A stretch of DNA of 62,585 nucleotides from a virus, in the IMG/VR virus record IMGVR_UViG_3300031787_000115, positions 1 to 62,585 of that record; one strand, written 5' to 3'. The notes beneath the pieces are model-generated. The model worked only from the letters and a program-made list of their open reading frames with translations, did not search any database and had not been told where the DNA came from. Position 1 is the first letter of the stretch; each line of letters opens with the position of its first letter. The translations under genes were made by a program, and so were the position numbers. Positions 1-6,671 of the stretch are shown here, in pieces.

Positions 1-40
1 CGGCGCAGAGCGAAAGCCAGCAACGGCGGAGGAGTCGCAT
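1..40 (-). CDS. 5' fragment of small basic protein (redundant copy)
   Basis: This is the first 13 codons (MRLLRRCWLSLCA) of the gene whose full copy lies at 62166-62378. It is cut only by the window edge. Confidence 0.7.
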   Translation of the reverse strand, partial: MRLLRRCWLSLCA

Positions 41-63
41 GGTGGTGTTGGTGGTGCCGGCTG

Positions 64-93
64 ATCCTAGTGGTGCTGCTTCCATTTGGAAAC
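64..93 (-). promoter_or_regulatory. Early promoter with operator-like palindrome
   Basis: On the minus strand TTTCCA and TAGGAT are separated by 17 nt, and the palindrome-like GTTTCCAAATGGAAGC covers the -35 and spacer. It reads into the small gene starting at position 40 through a CACCACC-rich leader. It is one of about ten similar sites. Confidence 0.6.
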
Positions 94-160
94 GCGAGCA
101 GAGTGACGGACGCTATGGCTTGGCGCGAGGGCCTGGCGCAGGGTGGCGGGGAGAGCGGCA

Positions 161-182
161 GCCCGGGGCAACCCGGGCCTTT
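161..182 (+). terminator. GC-rich hairpin with GCAA tetraloop
   Basis: GCCCGGG (161-167) and CCCGGGC (172-178) pair around a GCAA loop, followed by CTTT. It lies between two minus-strand genes, so the weak U tract on the plus strand faces against them. Confidence 0.4.
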
Positions 183-184
183 CC

Positions 185-355
185 TCAGCTCAGCAGGGTG
201 GCCAGGCCGACCGCCAGCAGATGGGCGGCGAGGTTGGAGAGGCTGCGGCCCTGGCGGCGGGATTCCCCGCGCAGCTGGTCGTAGGTGTCGAGCGGCAGGG
301 TGATGGACAGCCGCACCGGGCGGCGGGAGCCCGGCGGCAGATCGGCGGGGGTCAT
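185..355 (-). CDS. Ribbon-helix-helix (CopG-like) DNA-binding protein
   Basis: This 56-residue protein has a short basic beta-strand segment (RPVRLSITLPLD) followed by two helices (TYDQLRGESRRQG, then SLSNLAAHLLAVGLATLL), the usual ribbon-helix-helix layout. Such proteins bind DNA as dimers and often act as phage repressors or partition regulators. The ATG at 355 was chosen because it follows a CACCACCACCACC leader. It is a candidate regulator of the palindromic early operators, but nothing in the sequence shows the target. Confidence 0.65.
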   Translation of the reverse strand: MTPADLPPGSRRPVRLSITLPLDTYDQLRGESRRQGRSLSNLAAHLLAVGLATLLS

Positions 356-487
356 GGGTTGCGGTGGTGGTGGTGCGCCGGTCTGACCGGCTGGGCTCCA
401 CTGTCGGCGCGGTGACGTCAGACCACGCAGGAGGGAAGCCCGTCCAGTCTGGCGAACTTCCCGCACGCGGGACACTCGGGCGGCGGA

Positions 488-919
488 TCAGCCCAGCATC
501 AGCAGCAGATCAGCACGGCGGGCGTCCCGCACCTTGGCCCCACGGTGCCCACGGGAGCGGGCGAGGGTGCGCAACTGGGCGACGGTCAGCCCGTCGTGGG
601 GCGGGGCGGCCACAGCGGCCGGTGGGCGGGCTGTGGCGCAGGCCATGACCACCGGCCGGGGCTCCGGCACGAAGCGGGCGGCGGGCAGGGGCGTGATCGA
701 CGCGGCGGCCAGTACCGGCGGGGCGGCGGGGGCCGGGGCAGCCAGGCCCATGAGGCGGCAGTGGAGGGCGGCCAGCTGCTGGCTGCGGTCATCGATCGCC
801 AGGCGCAGCAGGCGGCCCAGGTCGTAGGCGGTGTGACCCAGCAGCAGGGCCAGGGTGATCAGCAGTGCGACGGGGCGCACGAGGGAGCGGACGGCGCGCT
901 CGAGGCGGGTGGTTTCCAT
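488..919 (-). CDS. Membrane protein with C-terminal SAP/Rho-N-like domain
   Basis: This 143-residue protein has a basic N-terminus, one transmembrane segment (about residues 14-33), an Ala/Pro-rich linker and a C-terminal helical domain beginning LTVAQLRTLARSRG that resembles SAP or Rho-N folds. Those domains usually bind nucleic acid. The protein at 14387-14869 has the same architecture with a similar ending (LTVDQLRALARQAG). A membrane anchor with a nucleic-acid-binding tail is inferred. The start follows a CACC-rich leader. Confidence 0.6.
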   Translation of the reverse strand: METTRLERAVRSLVRPVALLITLALLLGHTAYDLGRLLRLAIDDRSQQLAALHCRLMGLAAPAPAAPPVLAAASITPLPAARFVPEPRPVVMACATARPPAAVAAPPHDGLTVAQLRTLARSRGHRGAKVRDARRADLLLMLG

Positions 920-1028
920 GGTGGTGAAGGGTGGCGCTGCCGGCCGGAGCGCTCAGGCTCAACGGCGGGCGGGGAATGGGGGTACACGTTGGGGGGGGGT
1001 TTGCCCGTCCACCGCGGTGTACCTGCCC

Positions 1029-1059
1029 ACTATAGGCCCGCGCTTCCAATCGGCAAGCG
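1029..1059 (-). promoter_or_regulatory. Early promoter with operator-like palindrome
   Basis: Minus strand TTGCCG and TATAGT are 16 nt apart. The palindrome GCTTGCCGATTGGAAGC spans the -35 and most of the spacer. It faces the gene at 488-919. Confidence 0.65.
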
Positions 1060-1099
1060 AATCACCCGGCGGGCCTGGTGCGCGGATGTCGGCCGATGT

Positions 1100-1238
1100 C
1101 TGACGTCTGTCGGACGCATCCGGTAAACTGTGGCGACTGCCGGGGTGGTTCCCGGCTGTCGCTGCTGAACGATGCCCCTTGGGGCGCAGCTCAGTGGTGG
1201 TGCGCGAGAGCCCCGTCAGTTCGCTGGCGGGGCTTTCG
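1100..1238 (+). ncRNA. Candidate small structured RNA
   Basis: No good reading frame is seen here. A plausible plus-strand promoter (CTGACG at 1100-1105, TAAACT at 1124-1129) is followed by three hairpins: GCCGGG/CCCGGC (1139-1156), GCCC/GGGC (1174-1185), and a terminator-type stem (1209-1234) with a TTCG loop and a U-containing tail. The RNA would run from about 1136 to 1238. It lies in the 325-base gap between two minus-strand genes. Confidence 0.4.
1209..1238 (+). terminator. Intrinsic terminator with TTCG loop
   Basis: AGCCCCGTCAG (1209-1219) pairs with CTGGCGGGGCT (1224-1234) around TTCG, followed by TTTCG. It would end a plus-strand transcript, although no plus-strand gene lies upstream. 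Confidence 0.65.
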
Positions 1239-1244
1239 TATGCG

Positions 1245-1685
1245 CTATGGCAGGGGGATCACCGTGATCACGGCCCCGGGCGGTTCGTCGGGCAGGCAGT
1301 AGCGCTTCTGCGCCGTCAGGCTGACCACCTGGGAGTCATCGCGCAGCAGGCAGCCGCCAGCATCGGCGGAGAGGCCATCGAGGGTGCTCCGGCACAGCTT
1401 GTCGATGTCGCCGGCCCCGCGGCTGGTCAGGTGCTGGGGCGCGGACGCCTTGAGGCCACGGGCCCCGATGTGGCCGCGGGGGCGAGCGAACAGGAAGACG
1501 ATCGACACAGAAACGGCCCCCTCGATGAGGGAGCCGGCGTGGGTCTCGACGGTGGCGGTGATCACGGCCAGGCGCCAGGGCCTGACCCGCTTGGAGCTCT
1601 CCACCATCACCCCGCGACCAACGGCCCGCTTCGACCCCTGGGCGCCGGGGAGGCCGTAGACGCGCAGGGTGATGGCGTCAGGCAT
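1245..1685 (-). CDS. rusA: RusA-family Holliday junction resolvase
   Basis: The 146-residue protein matches RusA in size and motifs. It has an N-terminal GLPGAQGSKR, then GDIDKLCRSTLDGL with the acidic metal-binding residues, and RDDSQVVSL near the end. RusA dimers cut four-way DNA junctions made during recombination or replication. The start ATG overlaps the stop of ssb by one base, so both are probably translated together. ERF annealase lies just upstream, giving a compact recombination module. Confidence 0.88.
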   Translation of the reverse strand: MPDAITLRVYGLPGAQGSKRAVGRGVMVESSKRVRPWRLAVITATVETHAGSLIEGAVSVSIVFLFARPRGHIGARGLKASAPQHLTSRGAGDIDKLCRSTLDGLSADAGGCLLRDDSQVVSLTAQKRYCLPDEPPGAVITVIPLP

Positions 1686-2119
1686 CAGAACGGAATGTCA
1701 TCGCCGTCGAAGGATTCCTGAGCTGAGGAGTTCCAGGCCTGCGCCGGCTGCCGGCCACCTCCACGAGCGGGAGCCGGCTGGCGGTCGCCACCACGGGAGG
1801 GGAGCACCTCGACCGCCGACGCCTTGATCACGTTGTCCGTGGCCTCCTCGCCGTTGCGCTTCTGGTAACGCTCGACGGCGACGCGGCCGGTGACGCGGAT
1901 CATCTGGCCTTTCTGCACGTCGGCCAGCACCATGGCGGCTTCGTCCCAGGCTTCGACTGAGAACCAGATCGACTCCTGATCCTTGCCCTGGTTGATGGCG
2001 ATGCGGTTCTTGGCCTTGGATCCGCCGTTGTCGAAGGTCTTGAGGTCGGAGTCGCGGCCGGTGCGACCGATGAAGGTGAACTGAGCCGAGCGGAAGACGT
2101 CGGCAGCGAGTTGTGACAT
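1685..2119 (-). CDS. ssb: Single-stranded DNA-binding protein
   Basis: A 144-residue SSB. An OB-fold occupies about residues 1-105 (QFTFIGRTGRDSDLKTF, WFSVEAWDEAA, GQMIRVTGRVAVERY), followed by a Gly/Gln/Pro-rich linker and the acidic tip DGDDIPF that recruits partner proteins. It protects single-stranded DNA and probably loads ERF. It lies 53 bp downstream of erf and overlaps rusA by one base. Confidence 0.93.
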   Translation of the reverse strand: MSQLAADVFRSAQFTFIGRTGRDSDLKTFDNGGSKAKNRIAINQGKDQESIWFSVEAWDEAAMVLADVQKGQMIRVTGRVAVERYQKRNGEEATDNVIKASAVEVLPSRGGDRQPAPARGGGRQPAQAWNSSAQESFDGDDIPF

Positions 2120-2172
2120 GGGTCCGTGATGAAGGGTTGACGTGCCGGGATGGGCTCCCGGCGGGCCATGGA

Positions 2173-2925
2173 TCAGGCGGCGCCAGCGACCGTGGGCTGC
2201 TCCCAGTGGATCGGCGGATCCTCGGGGTCAAACTCCTCACCCTGCTCCTGGTTGGCAAGCGGAGCAGCGGCAGGCATGGCGGCGCCATTCCAGCGAGCGA
2301 TCTCGGCATCGGACGCGCCCTGGTGGCCCAGGCGCTTGAGGATCGCCAGCGGCAGATCATCGAGGCGGTGGACACCGGGAGGCGCCAGCTCGGCCAGCAT
2401 CGCCTGGGCACCCTCGCGGGTCAGGCCAGCAGCAGCCAGGGCCTTGCGGGCGGTGGCGGCAGCGATGGCGCGATCGTCGCGGGGCGGGGCGCCGTTGCCG
2501 TTGCGGGCAGCGGTGCGGGTCGGGGCTGGCGCGGCGCTGTTGCCGTCGTCGTCGTCATCCGGGGCCAGACCGTAGGCGGCCAGCAGGCTGTAGCGGCGGG
2601 CGTAGGTGATCGCGCTGCCGTTCTTCTGCCAGTCGGCGGTGAACCCGATCGGCAGGGTGCTGCGGATGCTCGAGCCGGCCGCGTGGTGGATGGTGGTGAC
2701 CAGCAGGGTGGCCCCGTCGGCCGTCTGCTCAAAGGTCTGGGCGTGGCTCAGTCCGTGGGCAGTGGCCGGACGCACGGCCTCGATCACGGACGCCAGGGTG
2801 GCGTAGGTGTTCTTGAAGTGAGGGTTGCGGGCGTCCTTCGGGACACCGGCGGCCTCGCCCTGGAACGCGGCGAGGGCCTGATAGAGCGCCAGTTGTGGGT
2901 CCGGCGCCGGGGAGGCGGTAGGCAT
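2173..2925 (-). CDS. erf: ERF-family single-strand annealing recombinase
   Basis: A 250-residue protein with the ERF core in its first half: YQALAAFQGE, KDARNPHFKNTYATLASV, and GSAITYARRYSLLAAYGLAPDDDDDGN. The tail is less conserved and Pro/Ala-rich. ERF proteins form rings that anneal complementary strands and can circularise terminally redundant phage DNA, which fits this genome. The ATG at 2925 follows a CACCACCATCAACCACC leader, and an early promoter lies about 50 bp upstream. Confidence 0.88.
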   Translation of the reverse strand: MPTASPAPDPQLALYQALAAFQGEAAGVPKDARNPHFKNTYATLASVIEAVRPATAHGLSHAQTFEQTADGATLLVTTIHHAAGSSIRSTLPIGFTADWQKNGSAITYARRYSLLAAYGLAPDDDDDGNSAAPAPTRTAARNGNGAPPRDDRAIAAATARKALAAAGLTREGAQAMLAELAPPGVHRLDDLPLAILKRLGHQGASDAEIARWNGAAMPAAAPLANQEQGEEFDPEDPPIHWEQPTVAGAA

Positions 2926-2971
2926 GACGGTGGTTGATGGTGGTGCGGCGCCCCTGTCGGGTCGCTGGCCC

Positions 2972-3011
2972 ATCCTACCGCGCCAGCTTGGCCGTTTCCA
3001 ATGAGCAGCGG
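2972..3011 (-). promoter_or_regulatory. Early promoter of the erf-ssb-rusA operon
   Basis: Minus strand TTGGAA (3001-2996) and TAGGAT (2977-2972) are 18 nt apart. Part of the early palindrome (GCTCATTGGAAAC) is present. It sits directly upstream of the CACC-rich erf leader. Confidence 0.55.
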
Positions 3012-3115
3012 CTGTGCTTCAGGTCTGCCATGCTGCCCCGGCCACCGCGTTCGGCGACCACAGACCGCCTGCCCTCGTCGGGGGGGGGGAGACTGGGGCG
3101 CTTTCTTGCTGAAAA

Positions 3116-3406
3116 ATGCCCATCACCATCACGGTTACGACAGCCACGGAAGCCGGTCAGGTCTGGAGGGCGTTACGGCAGCAGGATCAGATCCACGAGG
3201 CGGCCATCCATCTGGAGGGCGTGGGCCATGTGTGGACAGCCGTCAGGCTCGACGGCGCCCGCTGGTCAACTCGGCGTGCAATTCGGCGGGGCCGTAGCTC
3301 CCAGTCGGCAGACTCCGCAGACACTCCACCAGTGCAGCCAGGTCCGGGATCTCAGCCTCGAACTCCTCTGAGGTCCAATCCATCTGCCCCAGGCACAGCA
3401 TCGTGA
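3116..3406 (+). CDS. Small hypothetical protein, doubtful
   Basis: The first 45 or so residues (MPITITVTTATEAGQVWRAL and on) have a normal protein composition with alternating hydrophobic positions. The rest runs antisense through the 3' end of the gene at 3243-3941 and looks like shadow coding. The real product may be shorter, or there may be none. No function is recognised. Confidence 0.3.
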   Translation: MPITITVTTATEAGQVWRALRQQDQIHEAAIHLEGVGHVWTAVRLDGARWSTRRAIRRGRSSQSADSADTPPVQPGPGSQPRTPLRSNPSAPGTAS

Positions 3407-3941
3407 GCCGGGTCCTGGCCTCCGCGTCGTCGTTGGGGTAGGCCTCCAGGATCCGCGCCATGCCCTCCCCCGGCCCCCAGCCAGCCGTCTGCCAGTGCTC
3501 CAGCAGGAGGGTTGACAGGCGGCGGCTCAGGTCCGGGCCATCGAACTGCGAGAGCTTGACCGCGACGTCGGGCAAGACGAGATACCCGGCGAACAGCTCC
3601 ACGAAGTCGCCGAAGCACAAGGGGTCAACCGGGTGATCCGGGTGGGGCAACCAGACGGCATCGGTCAGCCACTCCGGCTGCACACCGTGGCTGGAGTAGG
3701 GCCCGTACTCCTCGATGCAGCGGGCTTCACCCTGGGTCTGCCAGCGCCAGATCGCGGCGTTGAGGGCTGACAGAGCCTCGAACAGCATCAGCCCCGGGCG
3801 GGTAACCTTGGCGTTCCGCAGGTGGCTGAGCTGGCTGCTGCCGAGGAACCCGGACTCGCGCAGAGCCCAGTCGGTGATGGCCGCCACCTGGTCATGTGAG
3901 AGGCCCGCGCGGCCGAGCCAGGTGTTCACCACGGCTGCCAT
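3243..3941 (-). CDS. HTH-type protein, possible phage repressor
   Basis: A 232-residue protein. Residues about 1-60 (LSHDQVAAITDWALRESG, SQLSHLRNAKVTRPGL) look like an XRE-like helix-turn-helix domain of a type I associate with picocyanobacteria, followed by an alpha-helical region of unknown role. A strong Shine-Dalgarno (GGAAGGAG) supports the ATG at 3941. An in-frame ATG at 4009 with a CACCACCACC leader would add 22 residues. It is the best repressor candidate in the early region, but that is inference. Confidence 0.6.
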   Translation of the reverse strand: MAAVVNTWLGRAGLSHDQVAAITDWALRESGFLGSSQLSHLRNAKVTRPGLMLFEALSALNAAIWRWQTQGEARCIEEYGPYSSHGVQPEWLTDAVWLPHPDHPVDPLCFGDFVELFAGYLVLPDVAVKLSQFDGPDLSRRLSTLLLEHWQTAGWGPGEGMARILEAYPNDDAEARTRLTMLCLGQMDWTSEEFEAEIPDLAALVECLRSLPTGSYGPAELHAELTSGRRRA

Positions 3942-4115
3942 GTGGCTCCTTCCGCGATCGTGGCGGCGACTGGGGATCTGACGATCCAGGTCGGGGGCAG
4001 GGCCCATGGGGCGGTGGTTGGTGGTGGTGCCCGCACGGTAGCCGGATGGGGCCGGAAGATCCCAGAACGGTGCGGGGTGGTGCAGAACGGTGCAGAGTGC
4101 TGCGTGGGGCGGTTC

Positions 4116-4132
4116 GGTTGCCAAACGAAAGC
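4116..4132. promoter_or_regulatory. Operator-like palindrome without promoter
   Basis: GGTTGCCAAACGAAAGC resembles the early operators but has no -10 hexamer on either side. It lies next to the hairpin repeats. Confidence 0.35.
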
Positions 4133-4155
4133 CCCGGGGGTGCCGGGTCGGTGGT

Positions 4156-4640
4156 GGCCGGAAGGCCCTGTGCGGTGAGTCGCGGCGGGCGGCGATGCGC
4201 AGCGGAGCATGGCTGGGGGGAGCAATGCGGAGCAAAGCGGTGCGATGCGCCGGTGGTGGGTCAACCCACCGGAGAGGAGCCCTCAGCGGTGGGGTGTGGG
4301 GCCTCGATTGAGGCCCCCCGTGGTGTGCGTTGCGTCGAGCGGCGCAGGGACGCTGGGCGCAGAGTGGCGGTGAGAAGCAAAGCGCAGCACGGCGGCGCGG
4401 AGTGGTGGGCATCAGCCCACCGTCAGACCATAGGTCGGAGGGTGGGTTGTGGGCCCCGTGAGGGGCCCCTGTGGTGTGCGTTGCGCTGCGCGGCTCAGCG
4501 AAGCGGCGCGATCGTGGCGAGGCGCGGCGTCGTGGTGAGTCACCCCACCAGGCAGCCGGTGGCTGCGGGCTGGGGTGGGCGGGCCCCCGGAGGGCCCCCC
4601 TGTGGAGTGCGTCGCAAGGCAAGGCGTCGCGCGGCGCGGT
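4156..4640. repeat. Hairpin repeat array, four units
   Basis: Four units lie in the 789-base gene-free gap 3942-4730. Each has a GC-rich stem followed by a conserved tail like CTGTGGTGTGCGTTGCG. The stems start at 4156 (GGCC/GGCC), 4298 (GGGGCCTC/GAGGCCCC), 4451 (GGGCCCC/GGGGCCC) and 4581 (GGGCCC/GGGCCC), so paired positions change together. A second stem (GGTGGG TCAA CCCACC at 4255; GGTGGGC ATCA GCCCACC at 4404) recurs between units. No convincing ORF is present. Confidence 0.7.
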
Positions 4641-4650
4641 GTCGCAGGGC

Positions 4651-4690
4651 ATTGAGACGGGGCGCGGGGCATTGAGACGGGGCGCGGGGC
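4651..4690. repeat. 20-bp perfect tandem duplication
   Basis: ATTGAGACGGGGCGCGGGGC occurs twice in a row, at the promoter-distal side of the gene at 4731-5246. Confidence 0.85.
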
Positions 4691-4730
4691 GCGGCGGCCT
4701 GGGGCTTACACCTGACGGATGCCCAGGCCA

Positions 4731-5246
4731 TCAGCTCCCCTCCAGCTTCGGCGCCTGCTTGCCGGCACGCTTCAACAGCCGGAGCTGCTTCTGTGCGCCC
4801 TGGGCCGAGGCCGCGATGAAACTGTGAACGTTGATCCTGTTCTGGTGCTCCCGCCGGGCGGCACCGGTGAGCTTCGATTCGTCAACCGCGTTGACCAGTC
4901 GGCCAGTGGCCCGCTGGTGACGACGCAGGCCAGAGAAGGCCTGATCGTTCAGGTAGGCGCTCGCCTTGTCATCGGTCAGCACGTTGATGCAACCACCGGA
5001 GGTGTTCATCACCAGCGGCGGCAGCCCCGCTTGGTTGCGGTCGCGCTCCAGCCACTGGATCACCCGCTGCAACACAAGCGACAGGCGGGCCGCCTTCGCG
5101 GTCTCCTCGTCACCGTGCTGGGTCAGCCAGCCCTGGTAGGTCTCTTGCCGGCGGGTGATGAAGTAGGTCCACGCCTGATCGGCGGGGATGGTCTGTCCCT
5201 TGTAGAGGGACATGGCATCGATCGATGCAATCCTGGGGCTCGACAT
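4731..5246 (-). CDS. Hypothetical early protein
   Basis: A 171-residue soluble protein with an acidic, helical first half (MSSPRIASIDAMSLYKGQ) and a basic C-terminus (KQLRLLKRAGKQAPKLEGS). I do not recognise its family. Its ATG shares a base with the stop of the upstream gene (TGATG), so it is translationally coupled to the RAMP-reminiscent protein and may work with it. Confidence 0.7.
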   Translation of the reverse strand: MSSPRIASIDAMSLYKGQTIPADQAWTYFITRRQETYQGWLTQHGDEETAKAARLSLVLQRVIQWLERDRNQAGLPPLVMNTSGGCINVLTDDKASAYLNDQAFSGLRRHQRATGRLVNAVDESKLTGAARREHQNRINVHSFIAASAQGAQKQLRLLKRAGKQAPKLEGS

Positions 5247-5875
5247 CAGGCCACCTCCACTTCGTCGAGCCGGGTGACGCTGAAACGGCCATTGGCGGGC
5301 CGCCAGGTGCCGAGGCCTTCGGCAATACCGGCGCGGTCGATGATCTTCGCCAGCGTCGTGGGATCGATGATCTCGTCGTTGACGAGGAGGTTGTAGGTCG
5401 CGCTCCACTGGGGCAGCCGGAGCCTGACGGCAACGACACCACGGCCGGTGGGGGCGACGGACACGAAGCGCGGATCTTCGTACATCAGCTCCGCATCACG
5501 GGGCCCGTCGTAGATCAGCTCCGCGTCGTTCTCGACGACGATGGCCCGCTTGGTGTCTTTGCCGAGCTTCCAGGCGGTAGCGCCGTCGCGGATGCAACGC
5601 TGCAGATTGTGGGCAGGCAGAAATGGATCGGAGAAACCGCGGAACTTGGAGTCACCATCCAGGGCAGGACCGTAGACGAACTCTCCCTCGGTGCCCCAGT
5701 AGCCGGAGAACAACCACTTGAGCCGGCGGAGTGCGTGTTCGTTGCGGTTCTTCTTGAGGCTGGTGAAGTAGTCGGTAGCGGCTTTGTGGATCCCGAGGGG
5801 ATCCATCTCGCAGGGGTTGCCGAAGATCAGAGGGCGGGTGCCCTGGATCGTCAGCTCGAAACGGCGGAAGGCCAT
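5246..5875 (-). CDS. RAMP-reminiscent phage protein, paralogue A
   Basis: A 209-residue protein that starts with a FELTIQGTRPLIF strand motif and ends with LAKIIDRAGIAEGLGTWRP, then NGRFSV. The protein at 58545-59192 has matching blocks (LELEIEGTSPLVI, VAPTRNATGVV, LIVRVGLQVGIGEGRP), so the two are homologous. The fold pattern recalls ferredoxin-like RNA-binding proteins with glycine-rich loops, but that is only a resemblance. The start follows CGAGGAA spaced for translation. Function unknown. Confidence 0.65.
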   Translation of the reverse strand: MAFRRFELTIQGTRPLIFGNPCEMDPLGIHKAATDYFTSLKKNRNEHALRRLKWLFSGYWGTEGEFVYGPALDGDSKFRGFSDPFLPAHNLQRCIRDGATAWKLGKDTKRAIVVENDAELIYDGPRDAELMYEDPRFVSVAPTGRGVVAVRLRLPQWSATYNLLVNDEIIDPTTLAKIIDRAGIAEGLGTWRPANGRFSVTRLDEVEVA

Positions 5876-5904
5876 AGGTGTGTTCCTCGTGGGTTTGGTT
5901 GGGT

Positions 5905-6022
5905 GGGGCCGGAATCCGGCCCCCTGTGGTGTGCGGCGAGAGGCGCTGCGTCGAATGCGAGGCGACGCGAAGCAAAGCGAAGCAGTGTGGCGGGTATCAG
6001 CCCACCGGACAGCCGGAGCTGT
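5905..6022. repeat. Fifth hairpin repeat unit
   Basis: The stem GGGGCCGG AAT CCGGCCCC (5905-5923) is followed by CTGTGGTGTGCGGCG, then GCGAAGCAAAGCGAAGC and the second stem GGGTATCAGCCC. The order matches the array at 4156-4640. It lies in the leader between the HTH gene and the RAMP-reminiscent gene. Confidence 0.7.
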
Positions 6023-6036
6023 GCGGTGGGGTGTCC

Positions 6037-6052
6037 CTGCCAGTTGGCAACC
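6037..6052. promoter_or_regulatory. Operator-like palindrome without promoter
   Basis: The minus strand reads GGTTGCCAACTGGCAG, matching the early operator consensus, but no -10 hexamer follows. It lies beside the fifth hairpin repeat. Confidence 0.4.
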
Positions 6053-6059
6053 GAATCGC

Positions 6060-6284
6060 TCACGCCTGCCCAACCTTCAGCCGGCGGCTGCGCATGGTCA
6101 ACGCCTCCTCGACGGCTTGCAGGTTCCAGCGCAGGCGCGGTCGCACCTGGCCGATGCCGGCGTAGCGGTAATGGCGGCCGGCCGTCAGGACACCTTGTCG
6201 GCGCAAGGCCTTGAGGGTTGAGGCGCACATGCCCACGGCAGCGCACACCTCGGCCGTGGTGTAGGCGAACAGCGTCTTCGTCAC
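6060..6284 (-). CDS. MerR/excisionase-like HTH protein
   Basis: A 74-residue protein with a compact winged-helix pattern: TTAEVCAAVGMCASTLKALR followed by RRQGVLTAGRHYRY, then a basic C-terminus. This is the size and layout of excisionases and AlpA-like regulators. The GTG at 6284 is the only sensible start. It is the first leftward gene from the divergent control region and could regulate the switch or act as a directionality factor for the integrase. Confidence 0.65.
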   Translation of the reverse strand: MTKTLFAYTTAEVCAAVGMCASTLKALRRQGVLTAGRHYRYAGIGQVRPRLRWNLQAVEEALTMRSRRLKVGQA

Positions 6285-6397
6285 GGCTGGCCACCGGCGG
6301 ACGCCAGGGCAGCAGCGAACAGCCGCCACCCGCAGGGGATGGTCATGGGTCGGTTGAGGTGGGGTGCGTGTCGCCGCCGATGGGCAGCAACGGGGGA

Positions 6398-6426
6398 AGC
6401 ATACCCCACCGCTTCCGATCCGCAAC
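6398..6426 (-). promoter_or_regulatory. Leftward promoter of the control region
   Basis: Minus strand TTGCGG and TATGCT are 16 nt apart, with the operator CGTTGCGGATCGGAAGC over the -35. It drives the HTH gene and the early leftward genes behind it. Confidence 0.65.
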
Positions 6427-6510
6427 GGCAGCAGCCCCCAGACACCAGAAAGCCCCCGCGCAGCTGCAGCAGGGGCTCGGTGGGGGACTGGCCGGCATCC
6501 TACCGGCATC

Positions 6511-6538
6511 GGTCCCGATTGGAAGCAGCGGGTAGGAT
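6511..6538 (+). promoter_or_regulatory. Rightward promoter of the control region
   Basis: GGTCCCGATTGGAAGC is followed after 7 nt by TAGGAT. The -35 is weak. With the leftward site at 6398-6426 it forms a divergent pair that could act as a genetic switch in front of the replication gene. Confidence 0.55.
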
Positions 6539-6572
6539 GGACGGTGCGGCCTGCTGCGGACTGCAGCGACGC

Positions 6573-6598
6573 AAAAAAAAGCCGGGGTTTCCCCCGGC
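6573..6598 (-). terminator. Leftward intrinsic terminator upstream of rep gene
   Basis: On the minus strand GCCGGGGG AAA CCCCGGC is followed by TTTTTTTT. It has the strongest U tract in the window. It faces transcripts coming leftward across the start of the plus-strand replication gene, where no minus-strand gene exists. Confidence 0.85.
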
Positions 6599-6671
6599 TG
6601 CCGTCCTCAAGCCCTGCAAGGCCGGGACGGCGGAATCCCTGATTCACAGACCAATCACAGGAGCACTTTAC

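Larger units (their letters stand above)
1..247. repeat. Left copy of terminal redundancy
   Basis: Positions 1-247 match 62339-62585 apart from T/C at 116 and 120. This is what a linear read-out of a circular or circularly permuted phage genome gives. The two mismatches lie between genes and suggest strain variation or sequencing error rather than an exact assembly overlap. Confidence 0.95.

Noticed and set aside
4090-4675. Several 70-260-codon frames in the hairpin-repeat gap
   Set aside because: They follow the repeats on both strands and have no sensible composition.
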